Shown: in pieces, positions 1 to 8,599 of the stretch | Layout: each line of letters opens with the position of its first letter | Position numbering within the stretch: the stretch's first letter is position 1 | Source: Noviherbaspirillum saxi | GTDB taxonomy: Bacteria; Pseudomonadota; Gammaproteobacteria; Burkholderiales; Burkholderiaceae_D | Direction of reading: 5' to 3' | NCBI RefSeq assembly: GCF_003591035.1 | Contig: NZ_QYUO01000001.1 | Location: 1,116,001-1,180,000 of the forward strand | DNA: 64,000 nt | Notes under the pieces: model-generated | What the model was told of the DNA's origin: nothing | Databases searched by the model: none | What the model saw: only the letters and a program-made list of their open reading frames with translations | Program-made: the position numbers and the translations under genes

Positions 1-35
1 ATGTTGCAAGTTCCGCTTTTGTCGAGGGGATAAAG

Positions 36-785
36 ATGTCTAGAAAAGTCATGTTGATTACCGGCGGCAGCCGCGGCATCGGCGCCGCCACCGCCCAGTT
101 GGCGGCAACGCGCGGTTATGCGGTATGCATCAGTTATCTGCGCAACCGGGACGCCGCCGACGAAGTGGTGCGGGCCATCGAGAATTCGGGCGGCGAAGCG
201 ATCGCGACTCAGGCCGACGTATCGTCGCAGGACGATGTGATCAGACTGTTCGAATCGGTCGACCAGACCCTGGGGTCCATCACTGCGCTGGTCAACAACG
301 CCGGCATACTCGAACACCATATGCGCGTCGAGGAAATGGATGCCGGCCGCCTGAACCGTATTTTTGCCACCAATGTCACCGGCAGCTTTCTCTGCGCGCG
401 TGAAGCGGTGCGTCGCATGTCGACCGCGCGCGGCGGCAACGGCGGCGCGATCGTCAATGTGTCGTCGGTCGCGGCCCGCCTCGGCTCGCCGAATGAATAT
501 GTCGACTATGCGGCGTCCAAGGCGGCAATCGACGCCATGACCATCGGTCTGGCCAAGGAAGTCGCAACTGAAGGTATCCGCGTCAATGCGGTGCGACCCG
601 GCGTGATCTATACCGAGATCCATGCCAGCGGCGGCGAGCCCGGACGGGTCGACCGCGTGAAGGACGCAGTACCGATGAAACGCGGCGGCGATGCGGTCGA
701 AGTGGCGAATGCCATTCTCTGGCTGCTGTCGGATCAGGCTTCGTACACCACGGGCGCCTGTATCGACGTGGCCGGCGGGCGATAA
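36..785 (+). CDS. SDR-family NAD(P)-dependent oxidoreductase
   Basis: A 249-residue classical short-chain dehydrogenase/reductase. The N-terminal cofactor motif TGGSRGIG lies at about residues 9-16, NNAG at 87-90, the catalytic Ser in NVSS at about 143-144, and the YxxxK pair at Tyr158/Lys162, so the active site is complete. The C-terminus ends in the usual D-V-A-G-G form of FabG-like members. ATG 36 follows a GAGGGG ribosome site at about 24-29. These are cytosolic enzymes reducing or oxidising small carbonyl compounds; substrate cannot be told from sequence. An AraC regulator begins 9 nt downstream, suggesting co-transcription. Confidence 0.9.
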   Translation: MSRKVMLITGGSRGIGAATAQLAATRGYAVCISYLRNRDAADEVVRAIENSGGEAIATQADVSSQDDVIRLFESVDQTLGSITALVNNAGILEHHMRVEEMDAGRLNRIFATNVTGSFLCAREAVRRMSTARGGNGGAIVNVSSVAARLGSPNEYVDYAASKAAIDAMTIGLAKEVATEGIRVNAVRPGVIYTEIHASGGEPGRVDRVKDAVPMKRGGDAVEVANAILWLLSDQASYTTGACIDVAGGR

Positions 786-794
786 CCCAAGTAG

Positions 795-1586
795 ATGCCG
801 CACCCCGCGCAGTCCATCACGGAGCAACGCCACGCCAGCATGTATCTGTGGCATGGGCACGCGCTGGTCATCGGTCCGGGAATCGACTCGACGCCACACG
901 CGCATTTTGCGGTGCAGCTCACATTGGGTATCGACCGTCCTTTCCGCGCCCGGCTCGGACCGGACCAGAACTGGATCGAAACCCGTGCAGCCGTGTTTGC
1001 GCCTAACCAGTTTCATCAGATCGATTGCGGCGGCGACATGCTCGCTCATCTGCTGGTCGAACTGCCGCAGCGCCAGCAGACGGTTGCCACTGTCCTGCCC
1101 GCGCAATTCGATGCATTACCGCACTTTGCGCCAGTTCGCGCGGCAATCGATTCGGCGAAAGAGGGTACGCTCGATGCCGAGCTTGCCCGTGAGACTGCCC
1201 AGCAATGGCTCAATTGCGCGATTCCGCAGGCCCTGGTTCCGGCCGGCTTCGACCCGCGAATCGCAACAGTGCTGGACTGGATAGGCGCCAATCCCGGACA
1301 GGAGCCTAGCGGCGCATCGCTGGCCGACATGGTGCATTTATCCGAAAGCCGCTTTACCCACTTGTTTCGCCAGCAGACCGGCATGTCGCTCTCGCGCTAT
1401 CTGTTGTGGACGCGCTTGCTGGGTGGGGTTGCGGCGGTAGCGCGCGGCGAAAACATGACCAGCGCCGCCCACTTCGCGGGCTTCGCTGACCTTGCGCACA
1501 TGAGCCGCAGCTTCCGCAAAACTTTCGGCGTCGTCCCGTCGGAACTGCAAAAAATGACGATTGCGTTCAAGCAGAACGCCGCATGA
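795..1586 (+). CDS. AraC-family transcriptional regulator
   Basis: A 263-residue protein with a variable N-terminal sensing half (it opens with HASMYLWHGHALVIGPG-like cupin strands) and an AraC/XylS double helix-turn-helix in about the last 100 residues. The second HTH carries the family pattern HFAGFADLAHMSRSFRKTFG, followed by the usual P-S-E-L. It is probably a DNA-binding activator or repressor for the preceding dehydrogenase or an unlinked target; the effector is unknown. ATG 795 lacks a clear ribosome site, and ATG 841 is a possible alternative start that would shorten the protein by about 15 residues. Confidence 0.85.
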   Translation: MPHPAQSITEQRHASMYLWHGHALVIGPGIDSTPHAHFAVQLTLGIDRPFRARLGPDQNWIETRAAVFAPNQFHQIDCGGDMLAHLLVELPQRQQTVATVLPAQFDALPHFAPVRAAIDSAKEGTLDAELARETAQQWLNCAIPQALVPAGFDPRIATVLDWIGANPGQEPSGASLADMVHLSESRFTHLFRQQTGMSLSRYLLWTRLLGGVAAVARGENMTSAAHFAGFADLAHMSRSFRKTFGVVPSELQKMTIAFKQNAA

Positions 1587-1649
1587 CGCACTAAGATGAT
1601 TTTCAGAACGGCCCTGCAAAAAGCCGTCGCATTCATCAAGGAGACTGTC

Positions 1650-2093
1650 ATGGAAACTGTAGCGCAACGTCAGATTCATAGCCTGCTGGCAAAGTATGGC
1701 GAGAGTCATCTCAATCACACCAATGAGTTGATCCACTTCATCTGCATTCCAGCCATTGTGTTTTCCTTTCTCGGCATGATCTGGGCGCTTCACCCGTTGG
1801 CGGCGATAGCGGTGACAGTCGTGTCCCTGTTGTACTACTTCCGCCTGTCGGTACCGTTCGCACTCGGCATGCTGCTGATGTCGGGCGCCATGCTGTGGAT
1901 GCTATCGGTACTCTCGCAAGACCAGGTGCTGAAGGTGTCGCTCGCGGTGTTCGTGGTGGCCTGGATAGGGCAGTTCATCGGACACAAGATCGAAGGCAAG
2001 AAGCCGTCGTTTTTCGACGACCTGCGCTTTTTGCTGATCGGCCCGCTATTCGTGCTGAGCTTTCTGTACCGCCGTTTCCATATCGCCTATTGA
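1650..2093 (+). CDS. DUF962/Mpo1-like membrane protein
   Basis: A 147-residue protein of the DUF962 family, whose yeast member Mpo1 is a 2-hydroxy fatty acid dioxygenase of the alpha-oxidation pathway. Seen here: the N-terminal YGESHLNHTN box with the conserved His residues, then LIHFICIP and three or four hydrophobic membrane segments, and a C-terminal IGHKIEGKKPSFFDDLRF-type motif that is typical of the family. ATG 1650 is preferred over the upstream in-frame ATG 1596 because AAGGAG (1638-1643) sits 6 nt before it. The function in bacteria is unproven; fatty-acid oxidation is inferred from the yeast homologue. Confidence 0.85.
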   Translation: METVAQRQIHSLLAKYGESHLNHTNELIHFICIPAIVFSFLGMIWALHPLAAIAVTVVSLLYYFRLSVPFALGMLLMSGAMLWMLSVLSQDQVLKVSLAVFVVAWIGQFIGHKIEGKKPSFFDDLRFLLIGPLFVLSFLYRRFHIAY

Positions 2094-2106
2094 GGCGTAA
2101 TTCAAG

Positions 2107-3135
2107 ATGAAGATTGCAGTCTTTGGCGCCGGCTCGATCGGTGTCTTTGTCGGTGCGTCGCTATCGGCGACCGGGGCCGATGTCGTGCTGATCGGACGCG
2201 CTTCCATGGGCGCGCGTATCGCCCGGCATGGCGTCACGCTCACTGACTTGCACGAATGGGAAGCGCGACTTCATCCTTCCAGCCTGACATATTGCGAAGA
2301 TCCGTCCGCTCTTGCCGATGGAGAGCTTGTCCTGGTCACGGTGAAGAGCGCGGATACGCAAGCCGCGGCACAGGCGATTCGCGCGCACGCCAAGCCCTCG
2401 GTGCTGGTGCTCAGCCTGCAAAACGGAATAGGCAATGCGGATTTGCTGCGCAAAGAACTCCCGGGAGTTGCCGTCATCGGTGGCATGGTGCCGTTCAATG
2501 TCGTGCAGATGCCGGAGAGCCGCTTTCACCGAGGCACCGAAGGCGAACTGATGGTGGAAGCGTCGCCATCCCTGTCGCGCTGGCATGCGGATTTCGCCGC
2601 CGCGCGCCTGCCGTTGATGGAGCGCGAGGATTTTCTTGCGGTCCAGTGGGGCAAGCTGCTGCTGAACCTCAACAATCCGGTCAATGCGCTGTCGGACTTG
2701 CCGTTAAAGGCTGAACTGTCGCAACGCGCCTATCGACGCTGCCTGGCCTTGCTGATCGATGAAGCGCTGGCTGTGCTCAAGGCTGCCGGCATCAAACCGG
2801 CGAAGCTGGGGCGCGTCGCCCCGCACCTGTTGCCCACCGTATTGCGGCTTCCGGATTTTCTGTTCCTGCGCCTGGCCGCGGCGATGCTGCGCATCGACCC
2901 GGAAGCGCGATCCTCCATGTGGGAAGACTTGAAAGCCGGACGCAAGACAGAGATCGATTACCTGAATGGCGCCGTGATACGCCTGGGACAGGCGCAAGGG
3001 CTGGATACGCCGGCGAACGAACGCATGGTGGCGCTGGTCCATGTTGCCGAAAAACGAGGGGATTGCCGGCTGGACGGCGCATCACTGCTCGCAGCGCTGT
3101 CCAACGGCGGCCAGGCGCTTACTCCGGCTTCATGA
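2107..3135 (+). CDS. Ketopantoate reductase family protein (PanE/ApbA)
   Basis: A 342-residue member of the 2-dehydropantoate 2-reductase family, which uses NADPH to make pantoate for coenzyme A synthesis. The nucleotide-binding GAGSIG is at residues 7-12; the catalytic-region pattern GKLLLNLNNPVNAL lies near residue 180, and the C-terminal helical domain holds a family-type Glu/Ser segment (RSSMWEDL, TEIDYLNG). It is longer than E. coli PanE (about 300 residues), as is common for paralogues of uncertain substrate in Burkholderiales, so a dedicated pantoate role is not certain. Starts 13 nt after the DUF962 gene. Its 3' end overlaps the convergent TetR gene by 17 nt. Confidence 0.85.
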   Translation: MKIAVFGAGSIGVFVGASLSATGADVVLIGRASMGARIARHGVTLTDLHEWEARLHPSSLTYCEDPSALADGELVLVTVKSADTQAAAQAIRAHAKPSVLVLSLQNGIGNADLLRKELPGVAVIGGMVPFNVVQMPESRFHRGTEGELMVEASPSLSRWHADFAAARLPLMEREDFLAVQWGKLLLNLNNPVNALSDLPLKAELSQRAYRRCLALLIDEALAVLKAAGIKPAKLGRVAPHLLPTVLRLPDFLFLRLAAAMLRIDPEARSSMWEDLKAGRKTEIDYLNGAVIRLGQAQGLDTPANERMVALVHVAEKRGDCRLDGASLLAALSNGGQALTPAS

Positions 3136-3706
3136 CATTCCATGCCGCCTCGGCAAATATTTCGCGATAGGCCTTGATGTCGGTTTTTGCGCGGCCCGAC
3201 AGCCACAGACGCGCATAGTCGTGCGCCGGTCCGGTCATCAGTGAGCCTAGCACTTCCACCGGCAAGGCTTTCAGTTTGCCGGTGTCCAGGTAAGGCCGAA
3301 ACCATTCCAGCACTTCAGCCACATGGGCACGCGTGCGTTCGCGCACGTCGGTCGCCATCTCGTTTCGGGCCAGCGCGCCACGGCTATAGAGTACGAACCG
3401 CGCCTTTTCCGGATTGGCCGATACCCAGTCGACATAGGCATAGGTAATGGCCTTGACGCCGTCCTGCGCGGTGGTCGCTGCCTCCAGCAATTGCTGCTGG
3501 TAGGCATGATGCTCTTCCAGCGCTGCGGTATAGAGCGCCGCCGCGATGCTCTCCTTGTTGCCGAAATGATGGTACATGCTGCCGACGCTGGCTTGCGAGC
3601 GTTCGCGGATCATGTCTATCGTCGTCGCTTCGATGCCGTGCTCGGTGAAGCATGCGAGTGCAGCATCCAGGATTTCCTGTTTCCTGCTTTTCTTGGTGTC
3701 CGTCAT
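3119..3706 (-). CDS. TetR/AcrR-family transcriptional regulator
   Basis: A 195-residue TetR-type repressor. The N-terminal HTH (about residues 10-55) shows the family pattern ATTIDMIRERSQASVGSMYHH followed by F-G-N-K-E; the rest is a helical ligand domain. It is divergent from two hot-dog thioesterase genes, and the intervening DNA contains two overlapping palindromes (3722-3751), so autorepression and control of the thioesterases is the natural reading. The likely inducer would be an acyl compound, but this is inference from neighbours only. Confidence 0.9.
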   Translation of the reverse strand: MTDTKKSRKQEILDAALACFTEHGIEATTIDMIRERSQASVGSMYHHFGNKESIAAALYTAALEEHHAYQQQLLEAATTAQDGVKAITYAYVDWVSANPEKARFVLYSRGALARNEMATDVRERTRAHVAEVLEWFRPYLDTGKLKALPVEVLGSLMTGPAHDYARLWLSGRAKTDIKAYREIFAEAAWNVMKPE

Positions 3707-3721
3707 GATGAACTCAATTGA

Positions 3722-3751
3722 CTAGAATAATGTTCTAGAATAGTATTCTAG
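3722..3751. promoter_or_regulatory. Tandem overlapping palindromes, likely TetR operator
   Basis: Two 17-bp palindromes share their CTAG: CTAGAATAATGTTCTAG (3722-3738) and CTAGAATAGTATTCTAG (3735-3751). The second is perfect apart from its central base. They begin 15 nt upstream of the TetR start and about 85 nt upstream of the first thioesterase, which is the usual place for an autoregulated divergent operator. Confidence 0.75.
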
Positions 3752-3834
3752 TGCGGTTGCTGCGGAAGGTAGAAAACCGCACCTTACCGCGTCCCGGACG
3801 CGGCGGCAAACGGAACTGGCTACAGGAGAGAGGC

Positions 3835-4269
3835 ATGAATCAGACACTGGCGATGTACACGCAGATGGGCAATGAAAGCTTCAGCAAGGCAGTTACCAAT
3901 TTCGCCCCGTATTTTTCAACGATAGATCCGACCTTTGTCGCGTTGCGACCGGGTTATGCGGAAGTCAGGTTTTCCAATCGCAGGGAAGTCCATAACCACA
4001 TCGGTACCGTGCACGCTATTGCCTTATGCAATGCCGCGGAACTGGCGGCCGGCACCATGACTACCGTGTCCATTCCGGAAGGACGGCAGTGGATTCCAGT
4101 GGGGATGAATGTGCAGTATCTTGCCAAGGCAAAAACCGACATGCGCATCGTCGCGGATGGTGCGGCTGTCGATTGGGAACAGGCCGGTAATGTGGAAGTT
4201 CCGGTGGATGCTTTCGATACCGAAGGTAAGCGCGTGTTTACCGCACGCATCACGATGAATCTGAAGTAA
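3835..4269 (+). CDS. Hot-dog fold protein, DUF4442/PaaI-like thioesterase
   Basis: A 144-residue single hot-dog domain protein. The pattern HNHIGTVHAIALCNAAELAAG at about residues 55-75 corresponds to the central helix of DUF4442/PaaI-type thioesterases, which hydrolyse acyl-CoA thioesters in the cytosol. ATG 3835 follows ACAGGAGAG (about 3822-3830); an upstream GTG (3751) would start inside the operator palindrome and is rejected. It forms a pair with the second thioesterase 16 nt downstream. Substrate unknown. Confidence 0.8.
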   Translation: MNQTLAMYTQMGNESFSKAVTNFAPYFSTIDPTFVALRPGYAEVRFSNRREVHNHIGTVHAIALCNAAELAAGTMTTVSIPEGRQWIPVGMNVQYLAKAKTDMRIVADGAAVDWEQAGNVEVPVDAFDTEGKRVFTARITMNLK

Positions 4270-4285
4270 TCGGAAGGAAACCGCG

Positions 4286-4765
4286 ATGAATCTCTTGCTG
4301 CGCATGCTGTATGTGCTTGTGCTGTCATGTTTCAGGGAACGCTTGCCGGCGAATGCGCTGATCAGCCGGTTGCGCCTGCGGACCCTGCCGAATGATCTGG
4401 ATATCAACCTGCACATGAACAATGGGCGGTATCTGACGATCTGCGATTTGAATCGGGTTGACCTGTTCATTCGTTCCGGGCTGGCGAAGCTGATGCTCAA
4501 GCGCCGGTGGATGCCGGTAATCGCGGAACACACGATGACTTACAAGAAGCCGCTGAAGCTGTTCGATGCGTTTGAAGTATCGCTGACGGTGACGCACTGG
4601 GACGAGAAGTTCTTTTACATGACGCATACCTTCATGGCCAGCGACCGCGTGGTGGCGATAGGTACGTCGAAGGGCGTGATACTGTCGCGTCAGGGTGTTG
4701 TGGATCCGCTGACGGTGATGCGGGCTGTGGAAGAGTCGCGCGGGATAGTTAGTACGGTGGTGTGA
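4286..4765 (+). CDS. Acyl-CoA thioesterase-like protein (THEM6/4HBT type)
   Basis: A 159-residue hot-dog protein with a hydrophobic N-terminal helix (LLLRMLYVLVLSC) and the signature DLDINLHMNNGRYL near residue 45, matching the THEM6/YbgC-like thioesterase group. GGAAGGA (4272-4278) precedes ATG 4286. It is probably membrane-associated and co-transcribed with the preceding thioesterase under the TetR regulator. The reaction (acyl-CoA hydrolysis) is inferred from the fold, not from a proven catalytic residue set. Confidence 0.8.
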   Translation: MNLLLRMLYVLVLSCFRERLPANALISRLRLRTLPNDLDINLHMNNGRYLTICDLNRVDLFIRSGLAKLMLKRRWMPVIAEHTMTYKKPLKLFDAFEVSLTVTHWDEKFFYMTHTFMASDRVVAIGTSKGVILSRQGVVDPLTVMRAVEESRGIVSTVV

Positions 4766-4793
4766 GGTTGAGATAGCGATTCACCGTAGGGCT

Positions 4794-4831
4794 CCTTCCC
4801 CCTTGCAGGGGCGCCCGGCGTAGGGGGAAGG
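4794..4831. terminator. Hairpin between convergent genes
   Basis: Ten-base perfect arms CCTTCCCCCT (4794-4803) and AGGGGGAAGG (4822-4831) separated by 18 nt lie between the convergent thioesterase and htpG genes. There is no T-run, so this may be a transcript-end stabilising hairpin rather than a true intrinsic terminator. The remaining DNA to 4977 holds nothing recognised. Confidence 0.5.
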
Positions 4832-4977
4832 GATTTAGTGGTCTTGCCAACTTGCGAGTAGTGATCATCTGATTACAGGGAATGTCAGGGCAGGAGTGGA
4901 TATCAATACCATCGCCTTTTAAGCTGATCCCTGCCCCAGTCAAACGCCAAACTTAGACGTTTCCCGCACTACCGTAC

Positions 4978-6891
4978 TTACTTCCCAGCCATCCCCAACA
5001 ACATCTCATTCAGCCGCTTCACAAACCCGGCCGGATCCGCAAGATTGCCGCCCTCGGCCAGCGTCGCCTGATCGAACAGGATGTGCGCCCAGTCGTTGAA
5101 CTTAGCTTCTTCATACTTCAATCGCTGAACCAGCGCATGATCCGGATTGATTTCGAGAATAGGCTTGGACTCAGGCGCATTCTGGCCGGCGGCCTTCAGC
5201 ATGCGCAACAGGTTGCCCGACAGTTCATGCTCGTCCGCGACCAGACAGGCCGGCGAGTCGGTCAGGCGGAAGGTCACGCGCACATCCTTGGCCTTGTCGG
5301 ACAGGGCGGTCTTCATCTTTTCGACCAGTTCCTTGTATTGCGATTCGGTCTCTTCATGCTGCTTCTTCTCGGCTTCGTCTTCCAGCTTGCCGAGGTCGAG
5401 ATCGCCCTTGGCGACGGAGGCCAGTTCCTTGCCGTCGACGTCCTGCAGGAAGGACAGCATCCATTCATCGACGCGGTCGGTCAGCAGCAGGACTTCGACG
5501 CCTTTCTTGCGGAAGATTTCGAGATGCGGGCTGTTCTTGGCCGCCGCATAGTTGTCGGCGGTGACGTAGAAGATCTTGTCCTGACCTTCCTTCATGCGGC
5601 CGATGTAGTCGGCGAACGACACCGTTTGCGCATCGCTGTCGTTGTGCGTCGATGCAAAACGCAGCAGTTTGGCGATGCGTTCCTTGTTTCCCTGATCCTC
5701 GCCTATGCCCTCCTTGAGCACCTGGCCAAACTCGGTCCAGAATGTCGCATACTTGTCCTTCTGCTCCTGCTCGTCGTTGTTGGCGAGTTCTTCGAGCAGG
5801 CCCAGCACGCGCTTGGTCGAACCTTCACGGATCACCTTGACGTCGCGCGATTCTTGCAGGATTTCACGCGAGACGTTCAGCGGCAGATCGGCCGAGTCGA
5901 TCACGCCCTTCACAAAGCGCAGATAGACCGGCATCAGCTGCTCGGCATCGTCCATGATGAAGACGCGCTTCACATACAGCTTGATGCCGCCGCGCTTGTT
6001 GCGGTCCCACAGATCGAAGGGTGCGCGCGTCGGAATGTACAGCAGCTGGGTGTATTCGCTGCGGCCTTCGACGCGGTTATGGGTGTAGGCGAGCGGGGCT
6101 TCGAAGTCGTGCGAAACGTGTTTGTAAAACTCTTCGTACTGTTCCGGCGTGATGTCGGATTTGCTGCGCGACCACAGGGCGCTGGCCTGGTTGACGGTCT
6201 CGAACTCGTCCTTGACGACGGTTTCCTTTTTCTCTTCGTCCCATTCTTCCTTCTGCATCAGGATGGACAGTGAAATATGGTCGGAATACTTGCGGATCAC
6301 CGACTTCAGCTTCCAGACCGACAGGAATTCGTCTTCGCCTTCGCGCAGGTGCAGCGTGATGTCGGTGCCGCGCGATGCCTTGTCGATGGATTCGACGCTG
6401 AAGTCGCCTTCTCCGCCCGATTCCCAGCGCACGCCCTGATCGGCCGGAAGGCCGGCACGGCGGCTGTCGACCGTGATACGGTCGGCGACGATGAAGGCGG
6501 AATAGAAACCGACGCCGAACTGGCCGATCAGCGCCGCATCCTTCTGCTGGTCGCCCGACAGCCTGGAAAAGAATTCCTTGGTGCCCGACTTGGCGATGGT
6601 GCCGAGGTGCTCGATCGCCTCTTCGCGGCTCATGCCGATGCCATTGTCGGAAATGGTGATGGTGCGCGCCGCCTTGTCGAACGTGACCTTTATCTTCAGG
6701 TCGCCGTCGTTCTCGAACAGCGCATTATTGTTGATCGCTTCGAAGCGCAGCTTGTCCGCCGCGTCGGACGCGTTGGAGATCAGTTCGCGCAGAAAGATTT
6801 CCTTGTTGGAGTACAAGGAGTGAATCATCAATTGCAGCAGTTGCTTGACTTCCGCCTGAAAACCCAGGGTTTGCTTTTCGGCTACGACCAT
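4978..6891 (-). CDS. htpG: Chaperone protein HtpG (Hsp90)
   Basis: A 637-residue bacterial Hsp90. The N-terminal GHKL ATPase motifs are clear: [23 protein letters not shown] and [11 protein letters not shown]. The middle domain has SREILQ and the C-terminal dimerisation domain is complete, so full length is present. It is an ATP-dependent cytosolic chaperone acting late in folding with the DnaK system. Start at 6891 (MVVAEKQT) is preferred over 6909 because GAGG sits 7 nt upstream. A sigma-32 type promoter lies about 100 nt upstream (6992-7019). Confidence 0.97.
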   Translation of the reverse strand: MVVAEKQTLGFQAEVKQLLQLMIHSLYSNKEIFLRELISNASDAADKLRFEAINNNALFENDGDLKIKVTFDKAARTITISDNGIGMSREEAIEHLGTIAKSGTKEFFSRLSGDQQKDAALIGQFGVGFYSAFIVADRITVDSRRAGLPADQGVRWESGGEGDFSVESIDKASRGTDITLHLREGEDEFLSVWKLKSVIRKYSDHISLSILMQKEEWDEEKKETVVKDEFETVNQASALWSRSKSDITPEQYEEFYKHVSHDFEAPLAYTHNRVEGRSEYTQLLYIPTRAPFDLWDRNKRGGIKLYVKRVFIMDDAEQLMPVYLRFVKGVIDSADLPLNVSREILQESRDVKVIREGSTKRVLGLLEELANNDEQEQKDKYATFWTEFGQVLKEGIGEDQGNKERIAKLLRFASTHNDSDAQTVSFADYIGRMKEGQDKIFYVTADNYAAAKNSPHLEIFRKKGVEVLLLTDRVDEWMLSFLQDVDGKELASVAKGDLDLGKLEDEAEKKQHEETESQYKELVEKMKTALSDKAKDVRVTFRLTDSPACLVADEHELSGNLLRMLKAAGQNAPESKPILEINPDHALVQRLKYEEAKFNDWAHILFDQATLAEGGNLADPAGFVKRLNEMLLGMAGK

Positions 6892-6991
6892 TTTTACCTC
6901 GAAATTCAATTGAAAAAAGTGTCACGGTCAACCGGCGACCCGAGCGCTTCAATGCGCGCAGCCAGGCCATGCCGGTATGACAACTCCTGCG

Positions 6992-7019
6992 AGTTGGGGA
7001 CACTTTCTCCGATTTCAAG
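6992..7019 (-). promoter_or_regulatory. Sigma-32 heat-shock promoter of htpG
   Basis: On the minus strand CTTGAAA (7019-7013), a 13-nt spacer and CCCCAACT (6999-6992) match the RpoH consensus CTTGAAA-N13/14-CCCCATNT with one mismatch at the -10. The predicted start is near 6985, leaving a leader of about 95 nt before htpG. Confidence 0.8.
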
Positions 7020-7034
7020 GCTTTGAGGGCAAGC

Positions 7035-8492
7035 CTAGCCGAGTTCACGCTCAAAAAAGCGCAATACCGCAATATCGCTGGTCGCGGCAACATTGATCCG
7101 CATCCGGGTCGACGGCAGCTGGCTGGGCGAAAACAGGCTGCCGGGCGCCAGCAGGATGCCTTGCTGCAGCGCCTTTTCGGTCAGGACGTTGGTATCGCGG
7201 CCGGTATCGGCCCAGACGAACATGCCGGCCGGCGAAGTGATATCGAGCTTGAGGCCGACCCGCTCCAGCTGCTTCAGCGTCTTGTCGCGGACGCTGTCGA
7301 GCTTGCTGCGCAGGCGGTCGACATGCTTGCGGTAATGGCCTTCGGACAGGATTTTGTAGATGATGCGCTCGCCGATATCCGACGTGGTCAGCGTGGACAG
7401 CATTTTGCGGTCGGACAGCTGCTTGGCCATGTCTTCGGACGTGGCGATGAAGCCGACCCGCAGGTTCGCCGCCAGGGTTTTCGAAAAACCGCCAAGATAA
7501 ATGACCCTGTTCAACTGGTCCAGCGAAGCAATGCGCGTCGCGGGCTGGACCGCGCTGCCGGGGTGCAGGTCGCAATACACATCGTCTTCAACGATGGTGA
7601 AGTCGTGCTGCTCGGCGATCTTCAGGATTTGAAATGCCTTGGCCGCCGACAACGAGGTGGAGGTCGGATTGTGCAGGACGGAATTGATCACATACAGCTT
7701 GGGTTTGTGCAGCGCGGCCAGTTCCGCCAGCCTGGCGATATCGGGGCCATCCGGCAGGCGTGGAATGCCGACCACCTTGGCGCCAAGAGTGGCAAAGGAG
7801 CCGAACATCAGGAACCAGGCAGGGTCGTCGACAAAGATCGTATCGCCCGGTTGCGCGAAATGGCGTGCCACCAGATCCAGCCCCTGCGTGATGCCCGAGG
7901 TGGTGACGATCTGGTCGGGGGTGGCCGCGATTTCCAATTCTGCCAGTTTGAGTTGAAGCTGTTGGCGGAACGGAATGGAACCCTGCGGATTGCCGTACTG
8001 AAGCAACAGGTTCTGATTCTGACGGCTGATCGCACGCAAGCCGTTCGCGATCAGTTCGCCATCCAGCCAGTCGCTCGGCAGCAGGCCGGAACCGGGTGTA
8101 TGTTGCGTCGGATGCTGACGAAACATGTTGCGCACCAGCCAGACCACATCCAGGCTTTTCGGCACCGCTTCGACCGGCAGGACGTTGCCTCCGGCCGCAA
8201 TGATCGGCGAGCGTTCCCGCACATAAAAGCCGGACCCGCGCCGCGATTCCAGGAAACCCTTTGCCACCAGCCGGTCGTAGGCTTCGACCACGGTGAACCT
8301 GGACACGCGATGCGTCTCGGCAAATTGCCGGATCGATGGCATGCGCGCGCCGTTGCGCAGCAGCTTGTCGTCGATCCGCGCTTCGATCGAACGCACGATC
8401 TGGTCGACCAGCGATTCGCCGCCTTCGCGGGACAGTGCCTGTGGAGTGGCGACGCTGAGTGAGGTTTTACGCGAGTTGGCTGTATTGGTCAT
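7035..8492 (-). CDS. MocR-type GntR/aminotransferase transcriptional regulator
   Basis: A 485-residue PLP-dependent MocR regulator: a GntR winged-helix at about 28-95 (RMPSIRQFAETHRVSRFTVV, then RGSGFYV) fused to a fold-type I aminotransferase domain. The PLP residues are present: SVLHNPTS (Asn275), EDDVY (Asp303) and GGFSKTL (Lys338), so it probably binds PLP through Lys338. MocR proteins normally control an adjacent divergent gene; here that is a threonine dehydratase-like gene and a LysE exporter, suggesting amino acid sensing. The ligand is unknown. Confidence 0.9.
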   Translation of the reverse strand: MTNTANSRKTSLSVATPQALSREGGESLVDQIVRSIEARIDDKLLRNGARMPSIRQFAETHRVSRFTVVEAYDRLVAKGFLESRRGSGFYVRERSPIIAAGGNVLPVEAVPKSLDVVWLVRNMFRQHPTQHTPGSGLLPSDWLDGELIANGLRAISRQNQNLLLQYGNPQGSIPFRQQLQLKLAELEIAATPDQIVTTSGITQGLDLVARHFAQPGDTIFVDDPAWFLMFGSFATLGAKVVGIPRLPDGPDIARLAELAALHKPKLYVINSVLHNPTSTSLSAAKAFQILKIAEQHDFTIVEDDVYCDLHPGSAVQPATRIASLDQLNRVIYLGGFSKTLAANLRVGFIATSEDMAKQLSDRKMLSTLTTSDIGERIIYKILSEGHYRKHVDRLRSKLDSVRDKTLKQLERVGLKLDITSPAGMFVWADTGRDTNVLTEKALQQGILLAPGSLFSPSQLPSTRMRINVAATSDIAVLRFFERELG

Positions 8493-8524
8493 CTTGCCGT
8501 GACAGTGTTAAGGATTATTTGCGT

Positions 8525-8546
8525 AACTGTACTGGTACTGTATTGG
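8525..8546. promoter_or_regulatory. 11-bp tandem direct repeat, probable MocR operator
   Basis: AACTGTACTGG (8525-8535) is followed head to tail by TACTGTATTGG (8536-8546), nine of eleven bases matching. The repeat lies midway between the divergent MocR regulator and the dehydratase. Direct-repeat operators are known for MocR proteins such as PdxR and TauR. Confidence 0.6.
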
Positions 8547-8599
8547 TTTTGTCGTTTAGGATAGTCCAACCTTCCCTGAACTGCAACCGAGAGCCAGCC

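Noticed and set aside
1..33. Short frame ending in TAA at 31-33, possible tail of an upstream gene
   Set aside because: Only eleven codons are visible and nothing in them is recognisable, so it is not listed as a gene.
5083..6273. 396-codon open frame antisense to htpG
   Set aside because: It mirrors the htpG coding frame, has no ribosome site, and its translation shows no family pattern.
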